In this document: positions 43,383-52,991 of the stretch, piece after piece
How positions within the stretch are numbered: position 1 is the first letter of the stretch
Layout: each line of letters starts with the position of its first letter
Origin: an uncultured Oceanospirillaceae bacterium
Lineage (GTDB): Bacteria; Pseudomonadota; Gammaproteobacteria; Pseudomonadales; Balneatricaceae
DNA: 64,000 bases
Direction: 5' to 3'
Assembly (NCBI GenBank): GCA_913057435.1
Contig: CAJXNY010000021.1
Coordinates: forward strand, 1-64,000
Position numbers and translations under genes: made by a program
Notes under the pieces: generated by a model
Seen by the model: only the letters and a program-made list of their open reading frames with translations
What the model was told of the DNA's origin: nothing
Databases searched by the model: none

Positions 43383-44627
43383 ATGTCTGAAGATATGAAG
43401 CAAGCCGCTCTCGATTATCATGAGTTCCCTCGTCCAGGTAAGATCAGCGTTGAGCTGTCTACCCCGGCCGACAGTGCCCGTGATCTGGCCCTGGCCTACA
43501 GCCCGGGTGTTGCTGAGCCGGTACGTGAAATCGCCAAGGATCCGGAAAACGCTTACCGCTACACTGCCAAGGGTAACCTGGTAGCCGTTATTACCAATGG
43601 TTCTGCCATTCTGGGTCTGGGTGATCTGGGTCCACTGGCATCCAAGCCGGTAATGGAAGGTAAGTCTTTGCTGTTCAAGAAGTTCGCAGGTCTGGACTCG
43701 ATTGATATCGAAGTGGACGCTGAAAGCCCACAGGCTTTCATCGACACCGTAGCGCGTATCGCCGACACCTTCGGTGGTATCAACCTGGAAGATATCAAAG
43801 CGCCAGAGTGTTTTGAGATTGAGCGCGCTCTGATCGAGCGTTGCAGCATCCCGGTATTCCACGATGACCAGCACGGTACAGCGATTGTAACGGCTGCGGG
43901 CATGATCAATGCTCTGGAAATCGCCGGTAAAGAACTGCCTACAGCCAGCATTGTATGCCTGGGTGCGGGTGCAGCAGCCAATGCGTGCATGAAGCTGCTG
44001 ATCAACATGGGTGCGAAAGTAGAAAACATCTACATGCTGGACCGCAAGGGTGTGATCCACTCTGGTCGTGAAGACCTGACGCCGGAAAAAGCAGCTTTCG
44101 CCACTGAAACTGACAAGCGCACTCTGGATGACGCGATCGACGGCGCTGACGTATTCGTTGGTCTGTCCGGTCCTGATCTGCTGACGGGTGAACAGCTGGC
44201 CAAAATGGCATCTACCCCGGTAGTCTTTGCCTGTGCCAACCCTGATCCGGAAATTCGTCCTGAACTGGCCCATGCCACCCGTGATGATGTCATCATGGCA
44301 ACTGGCCGTTCTGACTTCCCGAACCAGGTAAACAATGTACTGGGCTTCCCCTTCATCTTCCGTGGTGCAATGGACGTTCGTGCCAGCGTTATCAACGAAG
44401 AGATGAAAGCGGCGGCCGTGCGTGCCATTGCCGATATGGCGAAAGAGCCGGTACCACAGGACGTGCTGACTGCTTACAACCTGGACTCCCTGGAGTTCGG
44501 TCCGCAGTACATCATTCCTAAGCCGACTGATGAGCGTCTGCTCAAGCGTGTTGCAACAGCTGTTGCACAGGCTGCAATCGATACCGGCGTGGCTAAATTG
44601 CCAATGCCGGACAACTACCTGGGCTAA
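43383..44627 (+). CDS. maeB: Malic enzyme (short MaeB type)
   Basis: A 414-residue malate dehydrogenase (oxaloacetate-decarboxylating) that makes pyruvate and NAD(P)H from malate. The sequence follows the Pseudomonas single-domain MaeB: LAYSPGVAEPVREI, VITNGSAILGLGDLGP, the metal-binding VFHDDQHGTAIV, and the nucleotide site VCLGAGAAANACM. The phosphotransacetylase-like domain of E. coli MaeB is absent. The start at 43383 (MSEDMKQAALDYHEFPRPGK) is preferred to the ATG at 43356. With glcB and dctPQM it fits growth on C4 acids. Confidence 0.93.
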   Translation: MSEDMKQAALDYHEFPRPGKISVELSTPADSARDLALAYSPGVAEPVREIAKDPENAYRYTAKGNLVAVITNGSAILGLGDLGPLASKPVMEGKSLLFKKFAGLDSIDIEVDAESPQAFIDTVARIADTFGGINLEDIKAPECFEIERALIERCSIPVFHDDQHGTAIVTAAGMINALEIAGKELPTASIVCLGAGAAANACMKLLINMGAKVENIYMLDRKGVIHSGREDLTPEKAAFATETDKRTLDDAIDGADVFVGLSGPDLLTGEQLAKMASTPVVFACANPDPEIRPELAHATRDDVIMATGRSDFPNQVNNVLGFPFIFRGAMDVRASVINEEMKAAAVRAIADMAKEPVPQDVLTAYNLDSLEFGPQYIIPKPTDERLLKRVATAVAQAAIDTGVAKLPMPDNYLG

Positions 44628-44668
44628 GCATTACGCTAAGTACGGGTAGCGCATCGAGCGCATAAGAA

Positions 44669-44702
44669 ACCGGCCATCCCGCAAGGGATGGCCGGTTTTT
44701 TT
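44669..44702 (+). terminator. maeB terminator
   Basis: ACCGGCCATCCC-GCAA-GGGATGGCCGGT is followed by seven T. It also lies just past the end of the convergent chemoreceptor gene, but the T-run on that strand is short. Confidence 0.92.
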
Positions 44703-44718
44703 GTGGCTGGTGGCAATG

Positions 44719-46323
44719 TTACAGCTTGAAGCGGTTTACCAGCCCTTCAAGCTCACCGGCCAGGCTACCCAGCTCATGGGCAACACTGCTGAGCTGGCCG
44801 GCCTGATCTGATGTATTGCGGGTGGAGTCGACAATATTCCCCATGCTCTGTTCGACGGTGGTCGCCATCTGACTCTGCTCCTGCACTGAATTGACCACTT
44901 CATGGTTCATATTATTAATAGAGCGCACCTCTTCGGCAATCTGATGCAGGGCCTGGGAGGTACGCTGTACATGTTCAACCCCGTTATTGGAGCTCTGCAG
45001 GGCTTTGTCCATGGCAGTCACGGCATCACGGGCATCACTTTGCAGCGTTTCAATGATGTGGTTGATCTCTTCGGTGGAGTTCTGGGTACGGCTGGCCAGG
45101 GTGCGTACCTCGTCGGCAACCACGGCAAAGCCGCGTCCCTGTTCACCGGCGCGGGCTGCCTCGATTGCGGCGTTCAAGGCCAGCAGGTTGGTCTGTTCGG
45201 CAATCTTCTGGATCACCTCCAGCACGGTACCTACGCTCTGACTCTGAGCGTCGAGTTTACGAATAACCGTTGTCGCTGCTTCAATGTTGATTTTCATCGT
45301 TTCCATTGAGGCAATGGCGTCGTTGGTCACGGCGTTGCCCTGCAGGCTGTCTTCCAGCGCCTGGTTGGAGACGGCTACGGTACTTTCTGCGCTGCTTTGT
45401 ACATTCAGGGTGGCCACTTCCATCTGGCTGATGGCGGCGGCAATGGTGGTGGTCTGTGCTTCTTGCGCTTGTACCGCTTTGTTGGCGGTCGTCGCGATGC
45501 CGTTGATGGCGCTGGAGGAGTCGCCTAGCCGGTGAATAGTGCTGGTGACCTGAGTGATGCTGTCCTGAAACGCATCCAGCATGGAGTTGAACGCCAGCGC
45601 CATGGTGCCAACTTCATCCATGGAATCGACCTTGGTACGCTGACTGAGGTCGGAGTCACGCTCGATGGTGGTGATGGTGCGACTCAGGCGGTTAATCGGT
45701 TTGACCACCAGGGTACGCAACAGGAAACTGATCAGCAGAGAGCCTGCGATAATCAGTCCCAGTTCAATCAGTGCAACCGTACGCAGGTTACTGCTGATCT
45801 GCTGATCCAGTACATCAAAGGAGTAGGTCACCCGTACTGCGCCCAGGATGCTGCCTTCAGTGACCGGGTGGCAGGTGAGGCAGTTGGTGCCTTTGTATTC
45901 TGACAGCGCCTTCATCGGGGTGATGACGGTCAGCCGGTGGCCTTTTTCGTCGTCAATTTCCTCGATGATCTGTTGTCCGGACATGGCTTTGCGGTCCAGC
46001 TCGTCCTGGATGACCGCATCGGGCAGGCCTGGGCCATACATGTCGGCGACACCTTTACCGCGGATAATTCGTGCCTCAAGGATATCCTCGTTAGCTTCGA
46101 GTTTATGCTGCAGGGTCTGGCGATTGGCCATGGCACCGCTGAGCATCAGCATATTGATGCTGTCAAAGTAGGAGTCTGCAGTGTTCAGGGTACTGGTGCG
46201 AGCGACCTGCTGCACCAGCGAGGTCTCGCTGCGGTAAATCGCGCTCAGTGAACTGAGCAATACCACCAGAAAGACAGCTGCAAGAGAAAGATTAACTTTC
46301 GTCTGAATAGAAAGAGATGTCAT
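44719..46323 (-). CDS. Chemoreceptor with periplasmic c-type haem site
   Basis: A 534-residue methyl-accepting chemotaxis protein. Membrane helices lie at about 11-29 and 183-205, with a periplasmic domain between. That domain contains a single CXXCH (C148-L-T-C151-H152, in TNCLTCHP), the covalent c-haem attachment motif, so it probably binds haem and senses redox state, oxygen or NO. HAMP (about 206-258) and a standard signalling tip ([20 protein letters not shown]) follow. It is divergent from dctPQM. Its leader has ACAACAAAAATAATAAC (46371-46355), an Hfq/Crc-like motif 32 bases before the start. Confidence 0.9.
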   Translation of the reverse strand: MTSLSIQTKVNLSLAAVFLVVLLSSLSAIYRSETSLVQQVARTSTLNTADSYFDSINMLMLSGAMANRQTLQHKLEANEDILEARIIRGKGVADMYGPGLPDAVIQDELDRKAMSGQQIIEEIDDEKGHRLTVITPMKALSEYKGTNCLTCHPVTEGSILGAVRVTYSFDVLDQQISSNLRTVALIELGLIIAGSLLISFLLRTLVVKPINRLSRTITTIERDSDLSQRTKVDSMDEVGTMALAFNSMLDAFQDSITQVTSTIHRLGDSSSAINGIATTANKAVQAQEAQTTTIAAAISQMEVATLNVQSSAESTVAVSNQALEDSLQGNAVTNDAIASMETMKINIEAATTVIRKLDAQSQSVGTVLEVIQKIAEQTNLLALNAAIEAARAGEQGRGFAVVADEVRTLASRTQNSTEEINHIIETLQSDARDAVTAMDKALQSSNNGVEHVQRTSQALHQIAEEVRSINNMNHEVVNSVQEQSQMATTVEQSMGNIVDSTRNTSDQAGQLSSVAHELGSLAGELEGLVNRFKL

Positions 46324-46671
46324 GTTTTAAGCCTGCTTTTGAACTGACGAGCAAGTTATTATTTTTGTTGTGCTGGGTCGATTACGGGGCGGAACGGGTC
46401 CGCCGTGTTCTTTGTTTATCTAACGTCCAGGCCAAGCCTGACCTTAGCCCTAAACAATACATATTGAACGATGACTCGTCAGTATTTCAGATCAATAAAA
46501 GTGACGTTGAGTTGTGGGTTGGATGTTTATTCATAGATGGGTGGTTTTTCGCCATAAATAGAATTATGGCAGGGGGGAAACCATCCATTTCTCTGATTGT
46601 TCAGTTGGCTTGTCGCTACATGTTTTTGTTAACTGTTTGTTATATAAAGATAAAAAATTAAATTCATTGAA
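46324..46671. other. Divergent chemoreceptor/dctP intergenic region
   Basis: The A-rich motif at 46355-46372 belongs to the chemoreceptor leader. A GCGGA/TCCGC hairpin lies near 46390-46404. The remainder is A/T-rich and probably contains activator sites for the sigma54 promoter of dctP, but none could be defined. Confidence 0.4.
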
Positions 46672-46687
46672 TGGCCCGGTACTTGCT
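46672..46687 (+). promoter_or_regulatory. Sigma54 (-24/-12) promoter of dctPQM
   Basis: TGGCCCG-N4-TTGCT differs from the consensus by one base and has perfect spacing. The start would be near 46698, leaving a leader of about 94 bases. RpoN with DctBD controls dctPQM in Pseudomonas. The leader carries AAAATAACAACA at 46745-46756, an Hfq/Crc-like motif. Confidence 0.8.
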
Positions 46688-46791
46688 TTGTACAGGATGT
46701 GTCTACAGAGATCAGTGGTGGCGTGATACCGCTGCTGACGACTGAAAATAACAACATCTCATAATAAGCAAAAGATACCAGGAGTATTCCT

Positions 46792-47775
46792 ATGCGTTTT
46801 CTGACCGTTGCTGCCACTGCGCTGGCGCTGACTATGGGGGCCCAGAGTGCCTTCGCTGCCCCTGTTGAAATCAAATTCTCCCACGTTGTTGCGGAAAATA
46901 CGCCAAAAGGCCAGATGGCCAATAAGTTTAAGCAGCTGATTGCTGAGCGTCTGGCGGGCAAGGTTGAAGTAAAGGTTTACCCTAACTCGCAGTTGTTTGG
47001 CGATAATAAAGTGCTGGAAGCGATGCTGCTGGGCGATGTGCAGATGGCAGCGCCATCACTGTCCAAATTCCAGAAATATACCAAACAGTTACAGGTATTT
47101 GATCTGCCGTTTCTATTTAAAGATATGGCCGCGGTTGAGCGTTTTCAGCAGGGTAAAGATGGTCAGAAACTGCTGACGTCACTGCAGAATAAAGGCCTGG
47201 TGGGTCTGGGTTACCTGCACAACGGTATGAAGCAGATGTCCGGTTACGCGCCTATTCGTACGCCGAATGATGCCAGCGGTAAAAAATTCCGCATTATGAC
47301 CTCCGATGTATTGCAGGCACAGTTTGAAGCGGTGGATGCCGTACCACTGAAAAAGCCGTTCTCCGAAGTCTTCACGCTGTTGCAAACCAAAGCGATCGAT
47401 GGTGCTGAGAATCCGTGGTCGAACCTGTACTCGAAAAAATTCTTCGAAGTTCAGCCATACATCACCGAAACCAACCACGGCCTGCTGGATTACATGGTCG
47501 TGACGTCGGCTGAGTTCTGGACGGAGCTGGATGATGATCTGCGTGTTGAAGTGAAAAAGGCGCTGGATGAAGCGATCGCCTTTGGTAATGAGGTAGCAGC
47601 TGAGAAGTCAGAAGCGGACCGTCAGGCGATCATCGACTCCCCTCGTTCCGACGTCGTGTCTATCACAGATGCCGAACGTCAGCAGTGGGTGACAGCGATG
47701 AAGCCAGTCTGGAAGCAGTTCGAAGGCGAAATTGGTAAAGAGCTGATCGATGCTGCAGAGGCAGCGAATAACTGA
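46792..47775 (+). CDS. dctP: C4-dicarboxylate TRAP binding protein DctP
   Basis: A 327-residue periplasmic binding protein of the DctP family, with a signal peptide (1-22, cut at SAFA/APV). The conserved PNSQLFGDNKVLEAMLLGDVQM, MKQMSGYAPIRTPNDASGKKFRIM and GAENPWSNLYSKKFFEVQ segments match the succinate/malate/fumarate binding proteins of Pseudomonas. The arginine in KFRIM is the usual carboxylate ligand. It is the first gene of a complete dctPQM operon. The 241-base gap to dctQ contains two strong hairpins. Confidence 0.93.
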   Translation: MRFLTVAATALALTMGAQSAFAAPVEIKFSHVVAENTPKGQMANKFKQLIAERLAGKVEVKVYPNSQLFGDNKVLEAMLLGDVQMAAPSLSKFQKYTKQLQVFDLPFLFKDMAAVERFQQGKDGQKLLTSLQNKGLVGLGYLHNGMKQMSGYAPIRTPNDASGKKFRIMTSDVLQAQFEAVDAVPLKKPFSEVFTLLQTKAIDGAENPWSNLYSKKFFEVQPYITETNHGLLDYMVVTSAEFWTELDDDLRVEVKKALDEAIAFGNEVAAEKSEADRQAIIDSPRSDVVSITDAERQQWVTAMKPVWKQFEGEIGKELIDAAEAANN

Positions 47776-47828
47776 GCTGACAAAGCACCCACTCGTTATC
47801 GGTCTGATTGACAGCTGATTGCGAGCCT

Positions 47829-47853
47829 GGCGGGCCACCCACCCGCCATTTTT
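47829..47853 (+). terminator. Attenuator-like hairpin after dctP
   Basis: GGCGGG (47829-47834) and CCCGCC (47842-47847) form a stem followed by ATTTTT. It lies 54 bases after the dctP stop and would cause partial termination, giving more dctP than dctQM. Confidence 0.7.
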
Positions 47854-47858
47854 ACACC

Positions 47859-47897
47859 GGCCGCGATACACCGTCTGCCTGACAGTGTATCGCGGCC
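47859..47897 (+). other. Second stable intercistronic hairpin between dctP and dctQ
   Basis: GGCCGCGATACAC (47859-47871) pairs perfectly with GTGTATCGCGGCC (47885-47897) around 13 bases. There is no U-tract, so it more likely blocks 3' exonucleases and stabilises the dctP message. Confidence 0.75.
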
Positions 47898-48016
47898 ACC
47901 CCCCCTGACAGCTATCAGAGCAGAGGTCTGTGCATCTTCTTTACGGAGGGAGCAGGGCTGCGCTGTGGTATTGCCTGTTGCTAATAACGAGATCGAGATC
48001 CGGGGACTGTTCGACT

Positions 48017-48592
48017 ATGCGCAAATTAATAAATAACCTGGAGGAGGCGTTTATCAGCCTGCTGCTGGTTTCCATGACCTTACTGGTATTTGCCGAAGTG
48101 ATTGCCCGCTTCGTATTTAATGCTGGTATTCACTGGGCACAGGAAGTGACGCTGTTAATGGCGGCCTGGTTCGTTCTGTTTGGTGCCTCCTACGGCATCA
48201 AGGTAGGCGCACATATCGGTGTGGATGTTTTTGTAAAAATGCTGCCCCGCGGTGCGACTCGCTTCTTTACTCTGCTGGCCATTGGTTTGTGCCTGTTTTA
48301 CTGCGGCCTGTTTCTGTACGGCTCCTGGATCTACCTGAGCAAGATGCACATGATCGGTATTGAGATGGAAGACCTGCCGGTACCCAAGTGGATTCCGATG
48401 ACTGTGCTGATTATTGGCTTTGCTTTGCTGGCGGTACGCTTTGTCCAGCTGGGTATCAAAGTGATCACCGGTCAGTCCGAAGGTTTTCATCTGGCTGACG
48501 AAGCCAAAGACTCGATGGAGCTGGCCGACGAGCTCAAAGACGCGGTTGACCAGGCTGCCGATCGCAATATCGATAAAGGGGCTAAATCATGA
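48017..48592 (+). CDS. dctQ: TRAP transporter small membrane subunit DctQ
   Basis: A 191-residue protein with four membrane helices (about 12-140), including the DctQ signature EVIARFVFNAGIHWAQEVTLLMAAW. It links the binding protein to DctM. The last 45 residues are an acidic, Asp/Lys-rich cytoplasmic tail. The ATG at 48017 is chosen because the family N-terminus begins there; its ribosome site is weak. Its stop overlaps the dctM start (ATGA). Confidence 0.9.
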   Translation: MRKLINNLEEAFISLLLVSMTLLVFAEVIARFVFNAGIHWAQEVTLLMAAWFVLFGASYGIKVGAHIGVDVFVKMLPRGATRFFTLLAIGLCLFYCGLFLYGSWIYLSKMHMIGIEMEDLPVPKWIPMTVLIIGFALLAVRFVQLGIKVITGQSEGFHLADEAKDSMELADELKDAVDQAADRNIDKGAKS

Positions 48593-49986
48593 CCATCGCC
48601 GTACTCTTTATTACCCTGTTTGGCTGCATGTTGATGGGGATGCCGATTGCGATTGCGCTCGGCCTGTCGTCGGTGACGACGATCATGCTGTTCTCCAATG
48701 ACTCGCTGGCCTCGGTGTCACTGAAGCTGTTTGAAGCCACCTCCGAACATTACACCCTGCTGGCAATACCGTTCTTTATTATCTCTTCGGCGTTCCTGTC
48801 CACCGGCGGGGTGGCCAAGCGACTGATTAACTTTGCTGTCGACAGCATCGGTCATGTCCGCGGCGGGCTGGCGATGGCGTCGGTCATGGCCTGTATGCTG
48901 TTTGCGGCGGTGTCCGGTTCTTCGCCAGCCACGGTCGCGGCGATCGGTACCATTGTCATTGCTGGTATGGTGCGCTCCGGTTACCCGCAGTCGTTTGCGG
49001 CCGGGGTGATTGCCAATGCCGGGACCCTGGGAATTCTGATTCCCCCCTCGATTGTAATGCTGGTCTATGCCGCCGCGACTGAAGTGTCCGCGTCACGGAT
49101 GTTTATGGCGGGCTTTATTCCCGGCCTGATGATGGGTGGCCTGCTGATGCTGGCGATCTATATCGTTGCGCGGATTAAAAAATTGCCAGCCCAGCCCTTT
49201 CCGGGTTTCCGCCAGCTGGCGCGCTCCGGCATTGTTGCGCTGGGCGGCCTGATGCTGATCATCATCGTATTGGGGTCTATCTATGGCGGTATTGCTTCAC
49301 CCACTGAAGCAGCGGCGGTTGCTGCCGTGTATGCCTACCTGATTGCGGTAGTTGGTTACCGTGACATTGGTCCGATGAAAGGCGTGGCCTGGCGTAATGA
49401 AGGTGAGAACCTGCCGACGGCGACGCTACGTAACAGTGCCCAGATGTTACTGGCGCTGCCGCGTTCGGTCAGCCATCCGGAAGTTCGCAAAACCATTCTC
49501 GATGCGGCCAAAGTGTCGATGATGCTGCTGTTCATCATCGCCAACGCGATGCTGTTCGCCCACGTACTGACCACCGAGCGGATTCCCCACACCATCGCGG
49601 AAACCATCATTCAGTGGGGTCTGCCTGCCTGGGGTTTCCTGATTGTGGTGAATATCCTGCTGCTGATTGCCGGTAACTTTATGGAGCCTTCAGCGATCCT
49701 GCTGATCATGGCGCCGATTCTGTTCCCGATTGCGACTCAGCTGGGTATCGATCCGATCCACCTGGGGATTATCATGGTGGTGAATATGGAGATCGGCATG
49801 CTGACGCCGCCGGTGGGGCTAAATCTGTTTGTGACGGCGGGGATTACCGGCCAGAACATGGTCTGGGTGATCAAGGCCTGCCTGCCGTGGCTGGGGCTGC
49901 TGTTAGGCTTCCTGATCCTGATTACCTATGTGCCGCAGATCTCGCTGTTCCTGCCGGAATACATCGACCATCTGAACGGCTACTGA
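48589..49986 (+). CDS. dctM: TRAP transporter large membrane subunit DctM
   Basis: A 465-residue channel subunit with about twelve helices and the DctM signatures AAVSGSSPATVAAIGTIVI, LGILIPPSIVMLVYAA, and TPPVGLNLFVTAGI. It moves C4-dicarboxylates with Na+ across the inner membrane. It is translationally coupled to dctQ. An insertion around residues 255-310 is longer than in some homologues. An intrinsic terminator follows at 50104-50128. Confidence 0.95.
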   Translation: MTIAVLFITLFGCMLMGMPIAIALGLSSVTTIMLFSNDSLASVSLKLFEATSEHYTLLAIPFFIISSAFLSTGGVAKRLINFAVDSIGHVRGGLAMASVMACMLFAAVSGSSPATVAAIGTIVIAGMVRSGYPQSFAAGVIANAGTLGILIPPSIVMLVYAAATEVSASRMFMAGFIPGLMMGGLLMLAIYIVARIKKLPAQPFPGFRQLARSGIVALGGLMLIIIVLGSIYGGIASPTEAAAVAAVYAYLIAVVGYRDIGPMKGVAWRNEGENLPTATLRNSAQMLLALPRSVSHPEVRKTILDAAKVSMMLLFIIANAMLFAHVLTTERIPHTIAETIIQWGLPAWGFLIVVNILLLIAGNFMEPSAILLIMAPILFPIATQLGIDPIHLGIIMVVNMEIGMLTPPVGLNLFVTAGITGQNMVWVIKACLPWLGLLLGFLILITYVPQISLFLPEYIDHLNGY

Positions 49987-50103
49987 GTTTAACGGCGTTC
50001 TGGTCGCAGCAGAGCAGGGCGTCGTATTTTTGTTTTTCAGTTCAGGGGCCTTCTGTCTCATTTAAGGGTTGATCGACTGGTTGACCCTTCCGCTTCCTGA
50101 ATG

Positions 50104-50128
50104 AGCACCCGTATGGGTGCTTTTTTTT
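50104..50128 (+). terminator. dctPQM terminator
   Basis: GCACCC-GTAT-GGGTGC is followed by eight T, about 120 bases after the dctM stop. Confidence 0.9.
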
Positions 50129-50277
50129 GTCTGTTCAGTGTACCGCCGTGTCAATACACACGGTGAAACATGAGTGATATGGTTGCTGAATGAACCTGCG
50201 TCGAGGTAGCTGCGACGGTGGGCGTGGCTGTGGCATAATAGCGGCTTTATTCAGCTGCTCACCGGATTTGTGAACTG

Positions 50278-51021
50278 ATGCGCATACCCCGCTTTTATCA
50301 GCCTGGCTATTTGCAGCCAGGCCAGACTCTTAGCCTTTCTGATGAGGTTGTTCAGCATGTGTCCCGTGCGCTGCGTATGCGGGCAGGGGATCAGATTGAG
50401 CTGTTTAATGGCGATGGCCATAACTACAGTGGTCGCCTGATTGCCGTTGAAAAGCGCAGCGCTCAGGTGCTGATCGAAAGTGCTGAGGCGGTTGCCATGG
50501 AATCCCCCCTGCGGGTGCATATTGGCCAGAGCGTATCCCGTGGCGAACGCATGGATTATGCCGTGCAGAAAGCGACCGAACTGGGTATGGATCAGCTGAC
50601 ACCCTTGCTGTCGGAGCGCTGTGAGGTCAAGCTGAACGCCGAGCGTCAGCAAAAACGTCAGCAGCACTGGCAGCAAATCGTCACCAGCGCCTGTGAGCAA
50701 TCCGGCCGCTGCAGGGTGCCTCCTGTCAATGCATTCCAGTCGCTGACCGACTGGTGTCAGCAGGTCGATGCCGAGCTTAAATTTGTATTACATCACCACA
50801 GTGCGGCACCATTAGGGGCTTATACAGCGCCCGAATCTGTTGCACTATTGATCGGCCCTGAAGGTGGCTTGAGCGAGGCGGAAGTGGCAATGGCGATCAG
50901 CCATGGTTTCAAGCCGCTGGCGCTGGGGCCGCGGGTTATGCGCACCGAAACCGCGCCTGTGGCGGCGCAGGCAGTGATGCATTACCTGTGGGGCGATATT
51001 GCCGGACCGGCAGCAGACTAA
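50278..51021 (+). CDS. rsmE: 16S rRNA (uracil-1498-N3)-methyltransferase RsmE
   Basis: A 247-residue SPOUT methyltransferase. The N-terminal PUA-like domain (about 1-70, RIPRFYQPG, HVSRALRMRAGD) and the trefoil-knot motifs ALLIGPEGGLSEAEV and ALGPRVMRTETAPVAA define RsmE. It is followed 20 bases later by gshB, a neighbour in many gammaproteobacteria. Confidence 0.94.
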   Translation: MRIPRFYQPGYLQPGQTLSLSDEVVQHVSRALRMRAGDQIELFNGDGHNYSGRLIAVEKRSAQVLIESAEAVAMESPLRVHIGQSVSRGERMDYAVQKATELGMDQLTPLLSERCEVKLNAERQQKRQQHWQQIVTSACEQSGRCRVPPVNAFQSLTDWCQQVDAELKFVLHHHSAAPLGAYTAPESVALLIGPEGGLSEAEVAMAISHGFKPLALGPRVMRTETAPVAAQAVMHYLWGDIAGPAAD

Positions 51022-51040
51022 CCGATATAGAGGATACACC

Positions 51041-51991
51041 GTGACCGTAAAAATCGGCGTGGTGATGGACCCGATAGAGTCCATCAGTTACTACAAAGAC
51101 AGTACCCTGGCGATGCTGTGGGCAGCCCAGCGTAAAGGCTGGCAGATCTTCTATATGGAGCAGAGCAGTCTGTTTTTGCGCGATGGCGTGGTGCAGGGGC
51201 GAATGGCTCCGCTCACGGTTGCGATGGACCCGGATGGCTGGTTTGAACGGGGTGCGTACAGCGATACACCGCTTAACGAACTGGATGTGATCCTCAACCG
51301 GGTTGATCCGCCATTCGATAATGAATTCCTCTACACCACCCAGTTGCTGGCCCTGGCCGAGCGTGATGGGGTGCTGGTAACCAACAACACCCAGGCAGTA
51401 CGCAACTTCAATGAGAAGCTGTTTGCCACCCATTTTGCCCAGTGTACCCCTCCGGTGCTGGTGACTCGTAATGCCGATCAGCTGCGTGCCTTCCACGCTG
51501 AGCATGGCGATGTGATCTTCAAACCGCTGGATGGCATGGGCGGCAGCTCGATCTACCGTATTGGTGCCGATGGTCTGAACCTTGGGGTGATTATCGAAAC
51601 CCTGACCCAGTTCGGCGGCCAGATGATCATGGCGCAAAAGTACATTCCCGAGATCAAAGACGGCGACAAGCGCATTCTGATTGTGGATGGTGAGGTGGTG
51701 CCCTATGCCCTGGCGCGGATTCCACAGGGCGGCGAAACCCGTGGCAACCTGGCCGCCGGTGGCCGGGCCGAAGGCCGTGAAATGACCGACCGTGACCGCT
51801 GGATCTGTGAACAGGTGATCCCGACGATTAAAGAAAGCGGCCTGCTGTTTGTCGGGCTGGATGTGATTGGGGATTACCTGACCGAGATTAACGTCACCTG
51901 CCCGACCTGTATCCGCCAGCTGGATGAACAGTTCGGACTGGATATCGCCATGCAACTGATGGACGCCATTGAGCGTCGTCTGCAGGCCTGA
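51041..51991 (+). CDS. gshB: Glutathione synthetase
   Basis: A 316-residue ATP-grasp enzyme joining glycine to gamma-glutamylcysteine. The ATP-grasp signatures FKPLDGMGGSSIYR, RILIVDGEVVPYALARIP and GLDVIGDYLTEINVT are complete. The start is a GTG at 51041 with an AGAGGA site; it gives the family N-terminus (M)TVKIGVVMDPI. The operon order rsmE-gshB-tonB-like-yqgE-ruvX is the Pseudomonas order. Confidence 0.95.
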   Translation: MTVKIGVVMDPIESISYYKDSTLAMLWAAQRKGWQIFYMEQSSLFLRDGVVQGRMAPLTVAMDPDGWFERGAYSDTPLNELDVILNRVDPPFDNEFLYTTQLLALAERDGVLVTNNTQAVRNFNEKLFATHFAQCTPPVLVTRNADQLRAFHAEHGDVIFKPLDGMGGSSIYRIGADGLNLGVIIETLTQFGGQMIMAQKYIPEIKDGDKRILIVDGEVVPYALARIPQGGETRGNLAAGGRAEGREMTDRDRWICEQVIPTIKESGLLFVGLDVIGDYLTEINVTCPTCIRQLDEQFGLDIAMQLMDAIERRLQA

Positions 51992-52001
51992 GCGTAATCT
52001 G

Positions 52002-52955
52002 ATGGTTGAGAGTGCAGTGGCAACGCCCACGGTCAGCGTCTGGGATCGGTTTGGCTTTACGCTATTTATGGCGGTGGCGCTGCATGCCATGGTAATTCTG
52101 GGTATCGCCTTTAAAAGCACGCCCAGTGTCCAGCCGGTGAAAACGCTGGAAATTACCCTGTCGCAGTACCAGAGTAAAAAGCTGCCGAATGAGGCAGACT
52201 TTATCGCCCCGACCAACCAGATTGGTAGTGGCACCGAGGCTGAAAAACACCTGCCCGCCGTGAGCCAGTATGCTGAACTGCAGGCGGCGGAGCCTGCGCC
52301 GCTAGCGGCGCAGCAGACGGCCGTGGAAACCCCGGCGGTTGATTCCCGGTTACCGGAGCCGGCCACCAGAGAGCTGTCGACCGAGCCTGAACGCTCGCCG
52401 GAAAAAGCCAGTGCCGGTGGTAAAAAAACCATCACCACGGTCGCCCGGAGTGAGCAGCGGCAGGCCGATAAGCAGCAACAGGCTAAAGCGGCGGCTCCAC
52501 AGCGGACCAGCGGTGCGGCGACATCATTGCTGGCGCGCAGTGTTGAAATGTCCAGCCTGCAGGCTCAGATCGATGCCACTGAGCAGTGGCTGGCCAAACA
52601 GCCACGGGTTAAACGACTGACCTCTGCCACCACCAAGGCCCGTGAAGACGCAGCCTACCTGGACAGCTGGCGGCGTAAAATCGAGATGGTAGGCAACCTC
52701 AACTATCCTGAAGAAGCACGGCGCGGGCAGATGTATGGCCAGTTACGTCTGCTGGTCGCCATCATGCCGGATGGCTCCGTCAAGGAGGTCAGCGTGCTGC
52801 GCTCCTCCGGTTACCGTCTGCTGGATGACGCGGCCGTACGTATTGTGCGGCTGGCCGCACCGTTCCAGCCATTCCCACAACAGATGCAGAAATCCACCGA
52901 TATACTGGAGATTATCCGCACCTGGAAGTTCGAACAGCGGACCCGAGTGTTTTAG
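52002..52955 (+). CDS. TonB-family energy transducer
   Basis: A 317-residue protein with one N-terminal membrane helix (about 16-37), a long Pro/Ala/Glu/Lys periplasmic spacer (about 60-190), and a C-terminal TonB domain (about 220-315, NLNYPEEARRGQMYGQLRLLVAIMPDGS, then SSGYRLLDDAAVRIV). Related genes at this place in Pseudomonas are called tonB3 and are linked to twitching motility. No exbBD lies nearby. The ATG at 52002 is the one that precedes the membrane helix. Confidence 0.85.
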   Translation: MVESAVATPTVSVWDRFGFTLFMAVALHAMVILGIAFKSTPSVQPVKTLEITLSQYQSKKLPNEADFIAPTNQIGSGTEAEKHLPAVSQYAELQAAEPAPLAAQQTAVETPAVDSRLPEPATRELSTEPERSPEKASAGGKKTITTVARSEQRQADKQQQAKAAAPQRTSGAATSLLARSVEMSSLQAQIDATEQWLAKQPRVKRLTSATTKAREDAAYLDSWRRKIEMVGNLNYPEEARRGQMYGQLRLLVAIMPDGSVKEVSVLRSSGYRLLDDAAVRIVRLAAPFQPFPQQMQKSTDILEIIRTWKFEQRTRVF

Positions 52956-52991
52956 GTCCTGAACCCACCCTCCTACCCGAGGCCTAGTCCC

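Noticed and set aside
50936-52438. 500-codon minus-strand open frame.
   Set aside because: It is antisense to gshB and the tonB-like gene, which both have full family signatures.
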